From: a virus
Length of the DNA stretch: 34,688 bases
Strand: one strand, 5' to 3'
Virus record (IMG/VR): IMGVR_UViG_3300036826_000134
Location: 1-34,688 of that record
A program made the position numbers and the translations under genes. The number at the start of each line of letters is the position of its first letter. Within the stretch, counting starts at the first letter, position 1. The notes below the pieces were generated by a model that had not been told where the DNA came from, ran no database searches, and worked only from the letters and a program-made list of their open reading frames with translations. This document shows, piece after piece, positions 22,967 through 30,318 of this stretch.

Positions 22967-23260
22967 TCAGCTTCCTCCGGTGCCGAGCTGCTGCAATGCG
23001 CGGACGAACGGCTCAGTGCTGCAGTTGTTGGCAATCGCCGAGGCGAGGCACGCGCGATAGCGGGCAATCTCGGCGTCGCGCACCGTCGCCGCGGTCGAGG
23101 CCGCGGCCACCGCCGCCTGGCGCACGCCTTCGGTCTGCACGAGCGTCTGCCGATGGGCGAGCAGCTCGGCGGGGCTCGTGCCGGTGTCCGCGGGAGGCGT
23201 GCCGCGCAATGGTGCCGCAGCGGGCGGCGGCACGTCGCGGTGTTTTACATCGCCCTTCAT
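22967..23260 (-). CDS. hypothetical protein, 97 aa
   Basis: I chose ATG 23260 because it overlaps the upstream stop (ATGA); the longer open frame to 23395 runs inside the neighbour. The product begins MKGDVKHRDVPPP, has a Pro/Ala-rich N-terminal third and an Ala-rich helical remainder with two Cys. It shares an ESVRQAA/EGVRQAA-type helical stretch with its upstream neighbour at 23257-23574 (VVVAESVRQAARAAA against VQTEGVRQAAVAAA), so the two may be diverged duplicates. Function unknown. Confidence 0.7.
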   Translation of the reverse strand: MKGDVKHRDVPPPAAAPLRGTPPADTGTSPAELLAHRQTLVQTEGVRQAAVAAASTAATVRDAEIARYRACLASAIANNCSTEPFVRALQQLGTGGS

Positions 23261-23574
23261 GCCACCGATCCGTAAGTGTGCGAGCCCACCGGCAGGCTGG
23301 AGCAGTCGCCGACATTGCCGAGGTTGACGTGCGGGGTCTGCACCGAGGGGCCGGCATTGGGGACGCTGATGCCGATCGCGCCGGCGGTGTTGCACGCCGC
23401 CTGCACCGCGGTGATGTAGGCGTTGTCGGCCGCGGTCAGCGCGGCCATGTAGGTGGTCAGCGCCGAGCCGGTGCCATAGGCCCAGGTGGCGAAGGCGGCC
23501 GCCCTGGCGGCCTGGCGGACGCTTTCCGCGACCACCACGGCGCGCATGAACGTAAGCTCTGCCGAGGTAGCCAT
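23257..23574 (-). CDS. hypothetical Ala-rich helical protein, 105 aa
   Basis: A 105-residue Ala-rich helical protein with a Gly/Ser-rich C-terminal tail. Its helix around residues 12-28 resembles that of the following gene, suggesting duplication followed by divergence. It overlaps that gene by 4 nt (ATGA) and starts 7 nt after the previous stop. No motif is recognised. The position between capsid and tail genes suggests a head-completion, tail or virion accessory role, not demonstrated. Confidence 0.7.
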   Translation of the reverse strand: MATSAELTFMRAVVVAESVRQAARAAAFATWAYGTGSALTTYMAALTAADNAYITAVQAACNTAGAIGISVPNAGPSVQTPHVNLGNVGDCSSLPVGSHTYGSVA

Positions 23575-23581
23575 GTCTGCC

Positions 23582-23800
23582 TCATGTGGTCAGGAAGCCG
23601 TGCGCGATCGTCTGCCGGCGGATGTCGGCCACCAGGCTGTCCCAGGTCGCCAGGCTGGTGACCACCGCGCTGTCCCAGCACAGCGTCAAATCGAGCGCAT
23701 CGGCGTTGCTGTGAGTGACGATGTTCACATGGTCGCCAGGGTCGGGCTTGTTCGCCGCGTTCTTGTCGGCCGTCGCGTTGAACCAGACGTCGATCGCCAT
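23582..23800 (-). CDS. hypothetical protein, 72 aa
   Basis: ATG 23800 lies one base after the upstream TGA and is preferred to the in-frame ATG at 23818, which lies inside that gene. The 72-residue product (start MAIDVWFNATADKN) is acidic to neutral, without membrane span or cysteine pairs. It is part of the tightly packed chain of small genes between the capsid and tail genes. No family was recognised. Confidence 0.68.
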   Translation of the reverse strand: MAIDVWFNATADKNAANKPDPGDHVNIVTHSNADALDLTLCWDSAVVTSLATWDSLVADIRRQTIAHGFLTT

Positions 23801-23801
23801 C

Positions 23802-24365
23802 TCACACCACGTAATCAACTTCGACTGAGAACAGGCCCGCCGCCACGGTGAGCGCGGTGGTCAGCTTGGCGACAATGTCGAAGAACCCGCCCGGATCGGC
23901 GGTGAACTGCGTCGCCCCGAGCGCGACCAGCACCTGCCACAGCGGCAGGTTCTGATGCTGCGCGGTGAAGGTGTTGGCAAACGTGATGTCGCTGTTCTTG
24001 AGCGCCGAGGTGAGCGCGGTCGCCGAGCCGAACAGCTTGTTGTCGACCGGGCCAGTGAGCTGGACGATGCCGCCGGCGAGCGAGGGCTGGGTGCCGTCGT
24101 TGGCGCTGTCGGAGAACGCCACGTCGATGTCGGTTGCCCCCGCGGTCGAGGCGGTCGGATAGGTGAGCAACACCCGCTTGACCTTGGCATTGGTCGGGAT
24201 GCGGCAGAGCCGATACACCGAGCCGATGCTGTCGCCGACGGTCGCGGTCACGCTGTCATTGATCTCGCGCAGGAACCCGCTTTCGCCTTCGCCGGTGGCG
24301 CCGGCGACGACCGGAGACGCATCCAGATTGGTGATGCTGCCAGATTTGACGGTGACGACAGCCAT
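23802..24365 (-). CDS. hypothetical head or decoration-type virion protein, 187 aa
   Basis: A 187-residue beta-rich protein, low in charge and high in Thr, Ala, Val and Gly. It starts MAVVTVKSGSITNLDAS and contains IGSVYRLCRIPTNAKVKRVLLTYP in its first half. This is the composition and opening of phage head-decoration or other major virion components, and it lies two genes after the major capsid gene. I therefore call it a probable abundant virion protein; nothing distinguishes head from tail. Confidence 0.72.
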   Translation of the reverse strand: MAVVTVKSGSITNLDASPVVAGATGEGESGFLREINDSVTATVGDSIGSVYRLCRIPTNAKVKRVLLTYPTASTAGATDIDVAFSDSANDGTQPSLAGGIVQLTGPVDNKLFGSATALTSALKNSDITFANTFTAQHQNLPLWQVLVALGATQFTADPGGFFDIVAKLTTALTVAAGLFSVEVDYVV

Positions 24366-24374
24366 GATGATCTC

Positions 24375-24596
24375 CTAGGGCTGGATGACGAAACCGGCGG
24401 TGGCCCAGAGCTGCGGATTGCTAAAGAACATCTGCAGCATCTCCATTGCCTTCTCGACGTCGACAGGGCGGAAGCCGCCGGCGTCGTCGATGCGTACCTC
24501 AATGGTGTTGGCGGCGTTGGTCGTGGTGCCGGTGACGAAGTCCGAGTATTTCGTCCCTTCGACCCCGCGCGCGAACCCTACGAAATGCGATGCCAT
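24375..24596 (-). CDS. hypothetical protein after capsid gene, 73 aa
   Basis: A 73-residue protein beginning MASHFVGFARGVEGTKYSDF, separated from the capsid gene by 10 nt and from the next gene by 9 nt. The C-terminal half (KAMEMLQMFFSNPQLW) looks like an amphipathic helix. No family was recognised. Position between capsid and decoration-type genes suggests a virion or head-assembly role. Confidence 0.72.
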   Translation of the reverse strand: MASHFVGFARGVEGTKYSDFVTGTTTNAANTIEVRIDDAGGFRPVDVEKAMEMLQMFFSNPQLWATAGFVIQP

Positions 24597-24606
24597 CGGC
24601 GTCTCC

Positions 24607-25527
24607 CTACGGGGTCACATCGGACGCGGCCGAGGTGTCGGCGCACAGCACCTGCAGGAGCCGGCCGGGCTCCAGCCGGGTCGCCCCCGACGACATGCGG
24701 GTGTAGAGCTGGTAGGGCAGCGAGGAGAGGTCCTTGCGCTGGGTGACGTCGTTGTAGGTATCCTCCCAAATTCCGAGATAGATACCGTCCGGGACCCACA
24801 CGATGTTCTGCCGCTGGCTCGACGTCGAGGTGAGGCGCTCGCTGTAGATGATGTCGAAGCCCATGAACCTCGTCACTTTGCCGTCCATCAACGTGGCGCG
24901 GTCGCCGGCAAAATCGGTCGACACGACCTGGACCTGGTTGAGCAGATCGCTTTCGCCCTGGCTGTTGGTGATCCAGGTGAGCGCCAGGTCGTCGACCGGG
25001 ACCTGGGCCTTGCGGAAGATGCGCTTGGCCTCGATCATCTTCGCCACGGTCAAGCCGGTGTTGCCGGAGGCGGCGAAGTTGACGGCGACCTGGTAGAGCG
25101 CGGTGTTGAAGGTTTCCGACGACAGTCCGCCGGCGTCCTGGCCGATCTGCGCGGTGGCGAATGCGGCCCCGATCAAGCGGTCGTCCCACTCGCGGGCGAC
25201 GGCGGCGGCGGCGACGCTCGAATACTGCGCGGTCGGGTCCATGAGCAGCTTCAATTTGTCGAAGCTGTCGATCAGCTGTTGGGCCTCTTTGTCTACGGGA
25301 AAGACCCACCTTCTCGTGAAGTCAACGTCTTGGCGCTCGATCGGTGCGAACTTGCCGGCCGGCGCGCGCATCTGGATCGCGCCGATGTATTGCACCGGGC
25401 TTGCCTGCTTGCCGTAGTGCTGCCCCTCATGGCAGCGCCCGCGCAATTTCGAGCGTTCCTGTTGCAGCTTGAGCTTCAAGATCGCCGAGAATTGCGTGAC
25501 GAACAATTTGAACAAATTCTCGCTCAT
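24607..25527 (-). CDS. major capsid protein, 306 aa
   Basis: Coat protein that would assemble the icosahedral head. The 306-residue sequence, beginning MSENLFKLFVTQFSAILKLK, has the look of podoviral capsid proteins: an ERQDVDFTRRWVFPVDKEAQQLIDSF segment, then long Ala-rich helices (AKMIEAKRIFRKAQVP) and VTRFMGFDIIYSERL in the second half. I selected ATG 25527; the open frame extends to 25602 but the extra residues are arginine-rich and unlike a capsid start. It lies downstream of scaffold and portal, the usual order. The start codon lacks a strong ribosome-binding site, and the leader is unusually long (see 25528-25740). Confidence 0.85.
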   Translation of the reverse strand: MSENLFKLFVTQFSAILKLKLQQERSKLRGRCHEGQHYGKQASPVQYIGAIQMRAPAGKFAPIERQDVDFTRRWVFPVDKEAQQLIDSFDKLKLLMDPTAQYSSVAAAAVAREWDDRLIGAAFATAQIGQDAGGLSSETFNTALYQVAVNFAASGNTGLTVAKMIEAKRIFRKAQVPVDDLALTWITNSQGESDLLNQVQVVSTDFAGDRATLMDGKVTRFMGFDIIYSERLTSTSSQRQNIVWVPDGIYLGIWEDTYNDVTQRKDLSSLPYQLYTRMSSGATRLEPGRLLQVLCADTSAASDVTP

Positions 25528-25740
25528 GGCAGGCGTCCCGTGTGAGTTGGACCGAGCGCGGACGCGAGCTGCGCCGCACGAGCTTTCGGCCTTGCCCCTC
25601 ACGGGGGACCGTCATGTGCTGAAAATGTCGCCTTGCCCGCCTTGCCAGCGCGGCGGGGGCGTCACTGCCTCGACGCGGCTTGTCCCGAAGGGGCCGCTAC
25701 TCCGAGGGAATGCGCGCGATTATCGCCGGCACGCGCGAGT
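25528..25740 (-). promoter_or_regulatory. long structured leader of the capsid gene
   Basis: A non-coding stretch of 213 nt before the capsid ATG. It contains GC hairpins: CCCGCC (25636-25641)/GGCGGG (25652-25657), and CCCC (25595-25598)/GGGG (25603-25606) with a 4-nt loop. At its far end a late element supplies TTGAGC, and 16 bp later GATAAT (complement of 25719-25724) is a good -10 candidate. I infer a dedicated capsid promoter and a structured, possibly stabilising, 5' untranslated region. Confidence 0.5.
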
Positions 25741-25752
25741 GCTCAACGCACT
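25741..25752 (-). promoter_or_regulatory. late-block element GTGCGTTGAGC (copy 3)
   Basis: AGTGCGTTGAGC on the leftward strand follows the stop codon of the small gene upstream (TGAGTGCGTTGAGC). It points to the capsid gene 214 nt away. This copy has the best -10 candidate of the seven (GATAAT after 16 bp). Confidence 0.62.
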
Positions 25753-25931
25753 CATTTCCTGGCGACGTGATGGGCGAGCTTGCCGATCTTGCGGCCCTTG
25801 TCGGCCTGCATGTATTCGTTCGCCACCGACACCGGCATCGGCTTTTTCCCGTGTGCGCGCAGCTTCGCTCGACCGGCGGCGGTGCGCGACATTGCCGCAA
25901 ATCCGTGCTGGGCCTGGCTCGTGCTAGGCAT
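25752..25931 (-). CDS. small basic phage protein, 59 aa
   Basis: A 59-residue open frame beginning MPSTSQAQHGFAAMS and ending KIGKLAHHVARK. It overlaps the end of the preceding gene by 8 nt, as the other genes of the operon do. It is basic, with several Lys/Arg and no cysteine, and opens in the MPxxSxxQ style of small DUF3008-like phage proteins; I do not claim membership. Between head genes and capsid, it may be a minor virion or assembly factor. Its stop codon adjoins a late element. Confidence 0.7.
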   Translation of the reverse strand: MPSTSQAQHGFAAMSRTAAGRAKLRAHGKKPMPVSVANEYMQADKGRKIGKLAHHVARK

Positions 25932-26133
25932 GCTGCACCTCCACTCCGATCCCCAGGGCCTTCAAGACGCCGATCGCCATGTCGCTCGCGAGCTTGGGAG
26001 AAAGCAACACCGTCTCCTTGCCGACGGTGAGCAGGATGCCGCCGCTGATGTGCTTCTTGGTGACGACCAGCACCTGGTCGCCGCCGATCTGCTGCAGGAT
26101 GCCGTTCTTCATCATCATCTGCGGCTCAGGCAT
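25924..26133 (-). CDS. hypothetical protein, 69 aa
   Basis: A 69-residue beta-rich protein (GDQVLVVTKKHISGGILLTVGKETVLLS) followed by an amphipathic helix. It starts inside the end of the upstream gene (8-nt overlap) and its stop overlaps the next start region. There are no cysteines and no membrane span long enough to call. It is probably a minor structural or assembly protein by location. Family not recognised. Confidence 0.7.
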   Translation of the reverse strand: MPEPQMMMKNGILQQIGGDQVLVVTKKHISGGILLTVGKETVLLSPKLASDMAIGVLKALGIGVEVQHA

Positions 26134-26476
26134 ATCGTTTCTCCGCTTTCTTGATCGCGAGGTACTGCATCGCCTGCCTCCGGCGCTCGACCACGTCGGG
26201 GATCAACGCATGCTTGGGCTGCAGGCCCTGCGCTGGATGCCCGCAAATCTCATCGTGGGTGATGACGCAATGGCCCTGCCGGCAGGCGGCGGCGCAGCTC
26301 GGCAGCGCCGAGAGCCCCTCGAACGGGGAAGTAGCCTCGACCGGCGGTGCGGCCGCCAGCCGAGGCTTGACCGGCCGGGGGCGCAGCTTCGGCCGGCCAC
26401 GCTTGCGCTTGGGTTTGGGCTCCGGCGCATCGGTGCCGCGGGTGTCGAGATCGGTCAGGCTCGGCGCATCGTCCAT
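26126..26476 (-). CDS. basic protein with AT-hook-like motif, 116 aa
   Basis: A 116-residue protein. Residues about 19-32 (PKPKRKRGRPKLRP) contain the GRP core flanked by basic residues typical of an AT-hook, a minor-groove DNA-binding motif. The middle has several Cys and His residues (SCAAACRQGHCVITHDEICGH), which could bind a metal. The C-terminus is helical and basic. Function unknown; DNA binding in the head or during packaging is a possibility. It lies 8 nt after the scaffold gene and overlaps the next gene by 8 nt. Confidence 0.7.
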   Translation of the reverse strand: MDDAPSLTDLDTRGTDAPEPKPKRKRGRPKLRPRPVKPRLAAAPPVEATSPFEGLSALPSCAAACRQGHCVITHDEICGHPAQGLQPKHALIPDVVERRRQAMQYLAIKKAEKRYA

Positions 26477-26484
26477 CGTTCACC

Positions 26485-27384
26485 TCATGCGGGGTCGGGT
26501 ACCCAGCCGGTCGCTTGTATCTGCAGGCTGTGAAACTCCTCCCTGGCGCGGGCGTCGCCCTTGAGGAGGCGATCGACCCACGCCCTGTCCTTCTGCAGCT
26601 CATCGAGCCGCGAAGCGGCGGCCTCGCGCGTGGCCGGCTGGCCGCCGTTGCCCTGGGTCCCCGGATGGAACGTGTCCTCCTTGGTGCCGGCGCCGATCCT
26701 TCGGAACAGCTCGGCGACCCGGTCGCGGCCGATCACGTCGGCCATCGCCTTGACTTCCTCCGGCTTCACCCCGAGCCGCTGCGCGCCCTGGTCGGCGTCG
26801 AGCATGTTTTTTGACTTGTTGGTGCCCCAGCTCGCATCGAGGCGGGCGGTCTCGGCCGCCCATTTTGCCTCCTGCGCCGCGGTCTCGGCGGTCTCCTGGC
26901 CTTCCAGCCACTTGACCACCGCGCCGACGATCGGGGCGGCGCGCTCTTTCGGAATGAAGTTGTCGAGGAGTGCCTGGCGCATGGTGTCGGCAAAGCCCTG
27001 TTCCAGGTCGGCGCCGTTGAACTTGACGGAGGCGAGGTCGTACTCGGTCGCCGCCTTCGGCACGCCGAGCCGTTCCCAGAACGCCTTGACGTCGGTCGCC
27101 GCCGCGGTCGGCTTGGGGATGCGGAGGAGCTCCTGCGGCGGGGCGCCGATGTGGCGCTCGGCCTCGCGATATTGCTTGGTGACCTCGATCGCCACCTTGG
27201 CGGGGTCGCTCAGGTCTAGCCCGCGGGTCTGCCAATGCCCGATGATCTCCGGTGCCGCGGCGGAATACCAAAGAGGCGGCGCTGCGCCGCCCGCACCCTG
27301 ACCCCCGCCACTCGCTTGACCTTGCGCGCCGCTGCCCGCGCCGCCTCCAGCTCCTGCAGCTCCCGCTTGTGCCTGTTCACTCAT
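26485..27384 (-). CDS. scaffolding / capsid assembly protein, 299 aa
   Basis: A 299-residue acidic, helical protein with a very Gly/Ala/Gln-rich N-terminus (first 35 residues) and charged coiled regions, including KWLEGQETAETAAQEAKWAAETARLDASWG (about 158-187). Composition, size and position between portal and capsid genes fit a podoviral scaffolding (capsid assembly) protein, which guides shell formation and leaves before DNA packaging. It overlaps the end of the Bbp19-like gene by 8 nt. Identification is by context and composition more than by a discrete motif. Confidence 0.78.
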   Translation of the reverse strand: MSEQAQAGAAGAGGGAGSGAQGQASGGGQGAGGAAPPLWYSAAAPEIIGHWQTRGLDLSDPAKVAIEVTKQYREAERHIGAPPQELLRIPKPTAAATDVKAFWERLGVPKAATEYDLASVKFNGADLEQGFADTMRQALLDNFIPKERAAPIVGAVVKWLEGQETAETAAQEAKWAAETARLDASWGTNKSKNMLDADQGAQRLGVKPEEVKAMADVIGRDRVAELFRRIGAGTKEDTFHPGTQGNGGQPATREAAASRLDELQKDRAWVDRLLKGDARAREEFHSLQIQATGWVPDPA

Positions 27385-27622
27385 CCATGTCCCTCTGCAG
27401 GCTGATCGTGCGATCCGAGAACAGCCAGTGAATTTGCTCGATCGTCAGCGCCACGAACGTCTCGATCCGCAGGAACACCTGGCGCTTGCCCTCATCTATC
27501 TGGTTGTCGATGGCGACCCGGAACTTGCAAAATTTCATCAGGTCGAGGAGCACCTCTTGGCCGGCCGGCGACCCGAAACAAATTTTGTAGGCAGCGACCA
27601 GATCGCGGTCCGCTTCCGTCAT
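27377..27622 (-). CDS. Bbp19-like phage protein, 81 aa
   Basis: An 81-residue protein with the pattern of the Bbp19 family, named after a protein of the Bordetella podovirus BPP-1: YKICFGSPAGQEVLLDLMKFCKF, then EGKRQVFLRIETFVALT. These proteins lie near portal and scaffold genes; their function is not established. ATG 27622 is preferred because the longer frame overlaps the portal gene. It starts 26 nt after the portal stop and overlaps the scaffold start by 8 nt. Confidence 0.72.
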   Translation of the reverse strand: MTEADRDLVAAYKICFGSPAGQEVLLDLMKFCKFRVAIDNQIDEGKRQVFLRIETFVALTIEQIHWLFSDRTISLQRDMDE

Positions 27623-27648
27623 TGTACAACGGTGTACATCAACCTCTC

Positions 27649-29421
27649 CTATCCCTGCGGGAATGCCGGCTGCGGGCCGCCGAGGCCGGCGGTGCCAAGC
27701 CCCGGCTGGTTCTTCGCCACCGCGGCCTGCGCTTTCAGCATTGCCGCCTGCGCCGGCATCGCCTGTATCTGCGCCTGCTGCTGCTGGCTCTGCGCCCGCG
27801 CCTGGCGCTTCCTGGCGATCGCCTCGGGGTCGGCCATCCACCGCTCCGGGACCGCCTGTATCTGCGCAATCTCGGGGATTGCGGTATCGAAATCGAACGG
27901 GTCGAGGTAGGACGGGTCCTGGGTGATGTTGACGATCTCCTTCGCCGTCTCCACGGTGCGGACGAAGCCCGCGGCCATGCCGGCGCGCTGCGAGAGCGCG
28001 AGCGGGCTCGTGTAGATCACCTGGTACTCGCCTCTTGCCTCGCGCAGGCGCGGCGGCATCGGCGGCAGCAAGCCAAGGCGCATCAGCACATCAAGCTCCC
28101 GATCGATCATCGGGCCGAGCTTCTCGGTCTCCTGGCGGCCGAGCGTGGGCGCCACCAGGATGCCCTTCTCGTTGACGAGCTCGATCACCTGGGTCGCGGT
28201 CATGTTGGGATGCTCGGAGAGCACCTTGAACAGCGAGACCAGGAACATGTCATCGATGATGGCGCGCTCCTCGGCCATCATCTCCTTGCTGATCTCGATC
28301 TTGCCGGTGGGCAGGACATGCACGAGCGGCCGGCCGTCGGGGTTGACCCCACCCTTGTTGACTGCGCCCGGCCGGTTCTTGAAGTCGGTGAGCCCGTCGT
28401 CGGCGGTGATCAGGACCGGGTCGGAAGCCTTGTGCCCCTGTTTCAGGAAGGTCGCTTTCTGCGCGTTGAGTGTTTTCAGCGCCGGCAGCACCTGCTGCGC
28501 GGGGCCGCGTCCGTAGACCTCCAGCGGCGCCTGGTCGTAGCGGCTGACCGCGTAGGGAAAGACGTTGAAGCCGCCTTCCTCCTGCATCAGGCATTGCCCC
28601 TCGATCGCGACGTAGAACGAGGAGAACGGCATGCTCCGCACATCGAGCCGCTGCGGGTCGTAGTTGTCGCGCGGCTTGACGACGTGCAGGAAGTTGTAGG
28701 GCCACTGGCTCGACTGGATCAGCGGGGCGTGCAGGTTGGCCGGGAGGCGCTCCATCCCCCACCGCTGCGCCGCCTGTGCCGCGGTCATGCGGAACCAGCG
28801 GGTGATGCGGTCGACCTGGCCCTGATGGTTCTCGCCGTAGAAGGTCTCGCCCAGCGGGCAGGCGCGATAGCGCAGGCCGCGCAGGCCGTGATGGGTGCGG
28901 CCGTCGAAAGCGTCGATGAACAGCGTCGAGTTGCCGTAGCAGCCGAGGCTCCTCCAGCTCTTGTAATTCTCGCCGCGGAAGTTGGCGGTCGGGGCGCGGC
29001 GGTGCTTGAACAGGAGCTTGGTGACCAGGTCGAACCACATCCGGGTCGCCCGATCCTTCATCACGTAATCGTCGGAAGCCTCCAGCGAGTGCCACTGGCT
29101 GTTGGCCGGCGTGAGCAGGCTGTCGCAGATCGCGGCGAAGCGGTGCAGCGCGAGCATCCCGGTGGCGTCGATCTGCTGCTGGGTCTTCTTCTGCCCCTGC
29201 CAGTAGAAATTCTGGTAGAAGAAGGTGTTCCGGCTGGCGACGTCGATGAGCGAAGCGACCTCCTCCCATTGCGAGGCGAAGGTGTTGCGCCAGGAGTAGA
29301 GCTGGGCGAACTCGCGCAGCAATTCGCCGACCAGGTTTCTTTCCCAGTCGGGAACGATGCGGCCGCCGGCGGCGATCGCCAGCGGGGCGGCGCGCTCACT
29401 GACGGCTACGGCGGCGGCCAT
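27649..29421 (-). CDS. portal (head-to-tail connecting) protein, 590 aa
   Basis: A 590-residue protein of the podoviral head-to-tail connector family, which forms the dodecameric ring through which DNA is packaged and ejected. Typical features are the YSWRNTFASQWEEVASLIDV segment near residue 42, LALHRFAAICDSLLTPANSQWHSL (about 90-113), the TMFIDAF-like NSTLFIDAFDG and YRACPLGETFY segments, and the long helical second half ending in a Gln-rich tail (ARAQSQQQQAQIQAMPAQA). GGAG precedes the ATG by about 8 nt. It follows the small head-gene pair and precedes the Bbp19-like gene, as in BPP-1-like phages. Confidence 0.92.
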   Translation of the reverse strand: MAAAVAVSERAAPLAIAAGGRIVPDWERNLVGELLREFAQLYSWRNTFASQWEEVASLIDVASRNTFFYQNFYWQGQKKTQQQIDATGMLALHRFAAICDSLLTPANSQWHSLEASDDYVMKDRATRMWFDLVTKLLFKHRRAPTANFRGENYKSWRSLGCYGNSTLFIDAFDGRTHHGLRGLRYRACPLGETFYGENHQGQVDRITRWFRMTAAQAAQRWGMERLPANLHAPLIQSSQWPYNFLHVVKPRDNYDPQRLDVRSMPFSSFYVAIEGQCLMQEEGGFNVFPYAVSRYDQAPLEVYGRGPAQQVLPALKTLNAQKATFLKQGHKASDPVLITADDGLTDFKNRPGAVNKGGVNPDGRPLVHVLPTGKIEISKEMMAEERAIIDDMFLVSLFKVLSEHPNMTATQVIELVNEKGILVAPTLGRQETEKLGPMIDRELDVLMRLGLLPPMPPRLREARGEYQVIYTSPLALSQRAGMAAGFVRTVETAKEIVNITQDPSYLDPFDFDTAIPEIAQIQAVPERWMADPEAIARKRQARAQSQQQQAQIQAMPAQAAMLKAQAAVAKNQPGLGTAGLGGPQPAFPQG

Positions 29422-29454
29422 TGCGGTTGCTCCGAGCAGGAAGCCGCGGCGGGT

Positions 29455-29928
29455 TCATTGCACCAGGCGGCGGGCATCGGGGTCTCGCGGGTCAAAGGTC
29501 GGATCGAGCCGGCGATCGGCGACTACCCAGGCGCGTACCGCCTCGAACATCTGCGTGCGCTCGGCGTCATCGAGGCGCAGCTCATCGGCGAGCTTGCGGA
29601 ACACCGCCTGCATCTGCTCGGTCGAGCGGAACACGACCATGTCGCGGACGTGGCGCTGATGCTTGTCGACGATGTCGGCGACGACGGCGCCGGAGTGGCT
29701 GATCTTGGCGGCGCTGCAGAGGAACGGCGGGGTGATCGAGCGGAAGCCGGGGAAGGTGACCGCGAGCAGCGTGGGCATGTGCTCATCGAAGGAATGGGCG
29801 AGCACCGAGAGCACGACGATGGAGAGGGGCGAGCGGCGCAGATGGCGCAGCGCGCGCGACGGCCAGGTGTCGCGCAGCTCATCGGCATGCCGCCTGGACG
29901 AGAGCTTGATGATTTCAGCGTCCGCCAC
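29455..29928 (-). CDS. hypothetical protein upstream of portal, 157 aa
   Basis: I chose GTG 29928 because GGAGG precedes it and the longer open frame up to 30216 covers another gene in a different frame. The 157-residue product begins VADAEIIKLSSRRHADELR, is helical and charged, and has a hydrophobic stretch (PLSIVVLSVLAHSF) too short to call a membrane span. The C-terminus is rich in Asp and Arg (DPTFDPRDPDARR). It overlaps the small gene upstream by 14 nt and lies 33 nt from the portal start. Family not recognised. Confidence 0.65.
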   Translation of the reverse strand: MADAEIIKLSSRRHADELRDTWPSRALRHLRRSPLSIVVLSVLAHSFDEHMPTLLAVTFPGFRSITPPFLCSAAKISHSGAVVADIVDKHQRHVRDMVVFRSTEQMQAVFRKLADELRLDDAERTQMFEAVRAWVVADRRLDPTFDPRDPDARRLVQ

Positions 29929-30139
29929 CCGCGCCTCCGAGCGCGGTCGACACCGGGCCGAGCCCGGCATTGACGCCGAACATCGAGGAGACCGGCTGCA
30001 TGATCGCGCGCGCCTGAATGCGCTGCAGGCGCTTGCGGCGCTCCTCATCGGTCTCCTGCGCCTGGTTGCGCAGCATGTCGCCGCCGAAGCCGCCGTCGTT
30101 GCCGATGCCGGCAAGCCCGAATGGATTGGTCTGCGGCAT
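29915..30139 (-). CDS. small Gly-rich protein, 74 aa
   Basis: A 74-residue protein (start MPQTNPFGLAGIGNDGGFGG) with a Gly-rich N-terminus, a charged helix (QETDEERRKRLQRIQARA) and a Gly-rich end. It is the first gene of this section of the late block, after the divergent regulatory region at 30140-30318. Similar short proteins are found just before portal genes in related podoviruses, but no function is established. ATG 30139 is the first good start; the longer frame to 30253 crosses the operator region. Confidence 0.68.
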   Translation of the reverse strand: MPQTNPFGLAGIGNDGGFGGDMLRNQAQETDEERRKRLQRIQARAIMQPVSSMFGVNAGLGPVSTALGGAGGGR

Positions 30140-30210
30140 GGCATGTGTCCGCGAAAGCGGGGACGCGATCGGGCTAGACGACCGCGCCCCCAGGTGAGAA
30201 CAACAACACA

Positions 30211-30222
30211 GCTCAACGCGGC
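30211..30222 (-). promoter_or_regulatory. late-block element CGCGTTGAGC (copy 4, diverged)
   Basis: Leftward sequence GCCGCGTTGAGC; it differs from the other copies in the first three bases of the core. It lies 37 bp from copy 5 and 72 nt from the ATG at 30139. The pair flanks a perfect palindrome. Confidence 0.5.
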
Positions 30223-30225
30223 GCA

Positions 30226-30243
30226 GGATGTGTGAACACATCC
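30226..30243. promoter_or_regulatory. perfect palindrome GGATGTGT-GA-ACACATCC, probable operator
   Basis: Eight-bp arms separated by 2 bp, in the gap between divergent genes. A perfect 18-bp symmetry in non-coding DNA between two late elements is the form expected of a repressor or activator site. Which protein binds is unknown. Confidence 0.65.
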
Positions 30244-30247
30244 AGCG

Positions 30248-30259
30248 GCTCAACGCACC
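30248..30259 (-). promoter_or_regulatory. late-block element GTGCGTTGAGC (copy 5)
   Basis: Leftward GGTGCGTTGAGC, pointing to the head-tail genes that begin at 30139 (109 nt). It adjoins the palindrome at 30226-30243. Confidence 0.6.
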
Positions 30260-30267
30260 GTGATGCG

Positions 30268-30284
30268 CTGGACATTTAGTCCAG
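30268..30284. promoter_or_regulatory. inverted repeat CTGGAC-N5-GTCCAG upstream of rightward gene pair
   Basis: Six-bp arms, 5-bp AT-rich centre (ATTTA). It resembles TGGAC-N5-GTCTA at 2904-2918, upstream of the other rightward single-gene unit. It is probably an operator or promoter element of the gene at 30319; no convincing -10 box was found. Confidence 0.5.
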
Positions 30285-30318
30285 AATGTTCCAGGCTGCC
30301 TCGGGTGAGGGGCACACC

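Noticed and set aside
27622-29973. 783-codon open frame on the rightward strand opposite the portal gene
   Set aside because: A shadow of the portal gene: GC-rich third positions remove stops on the opposite strand. No domain is recognisable.
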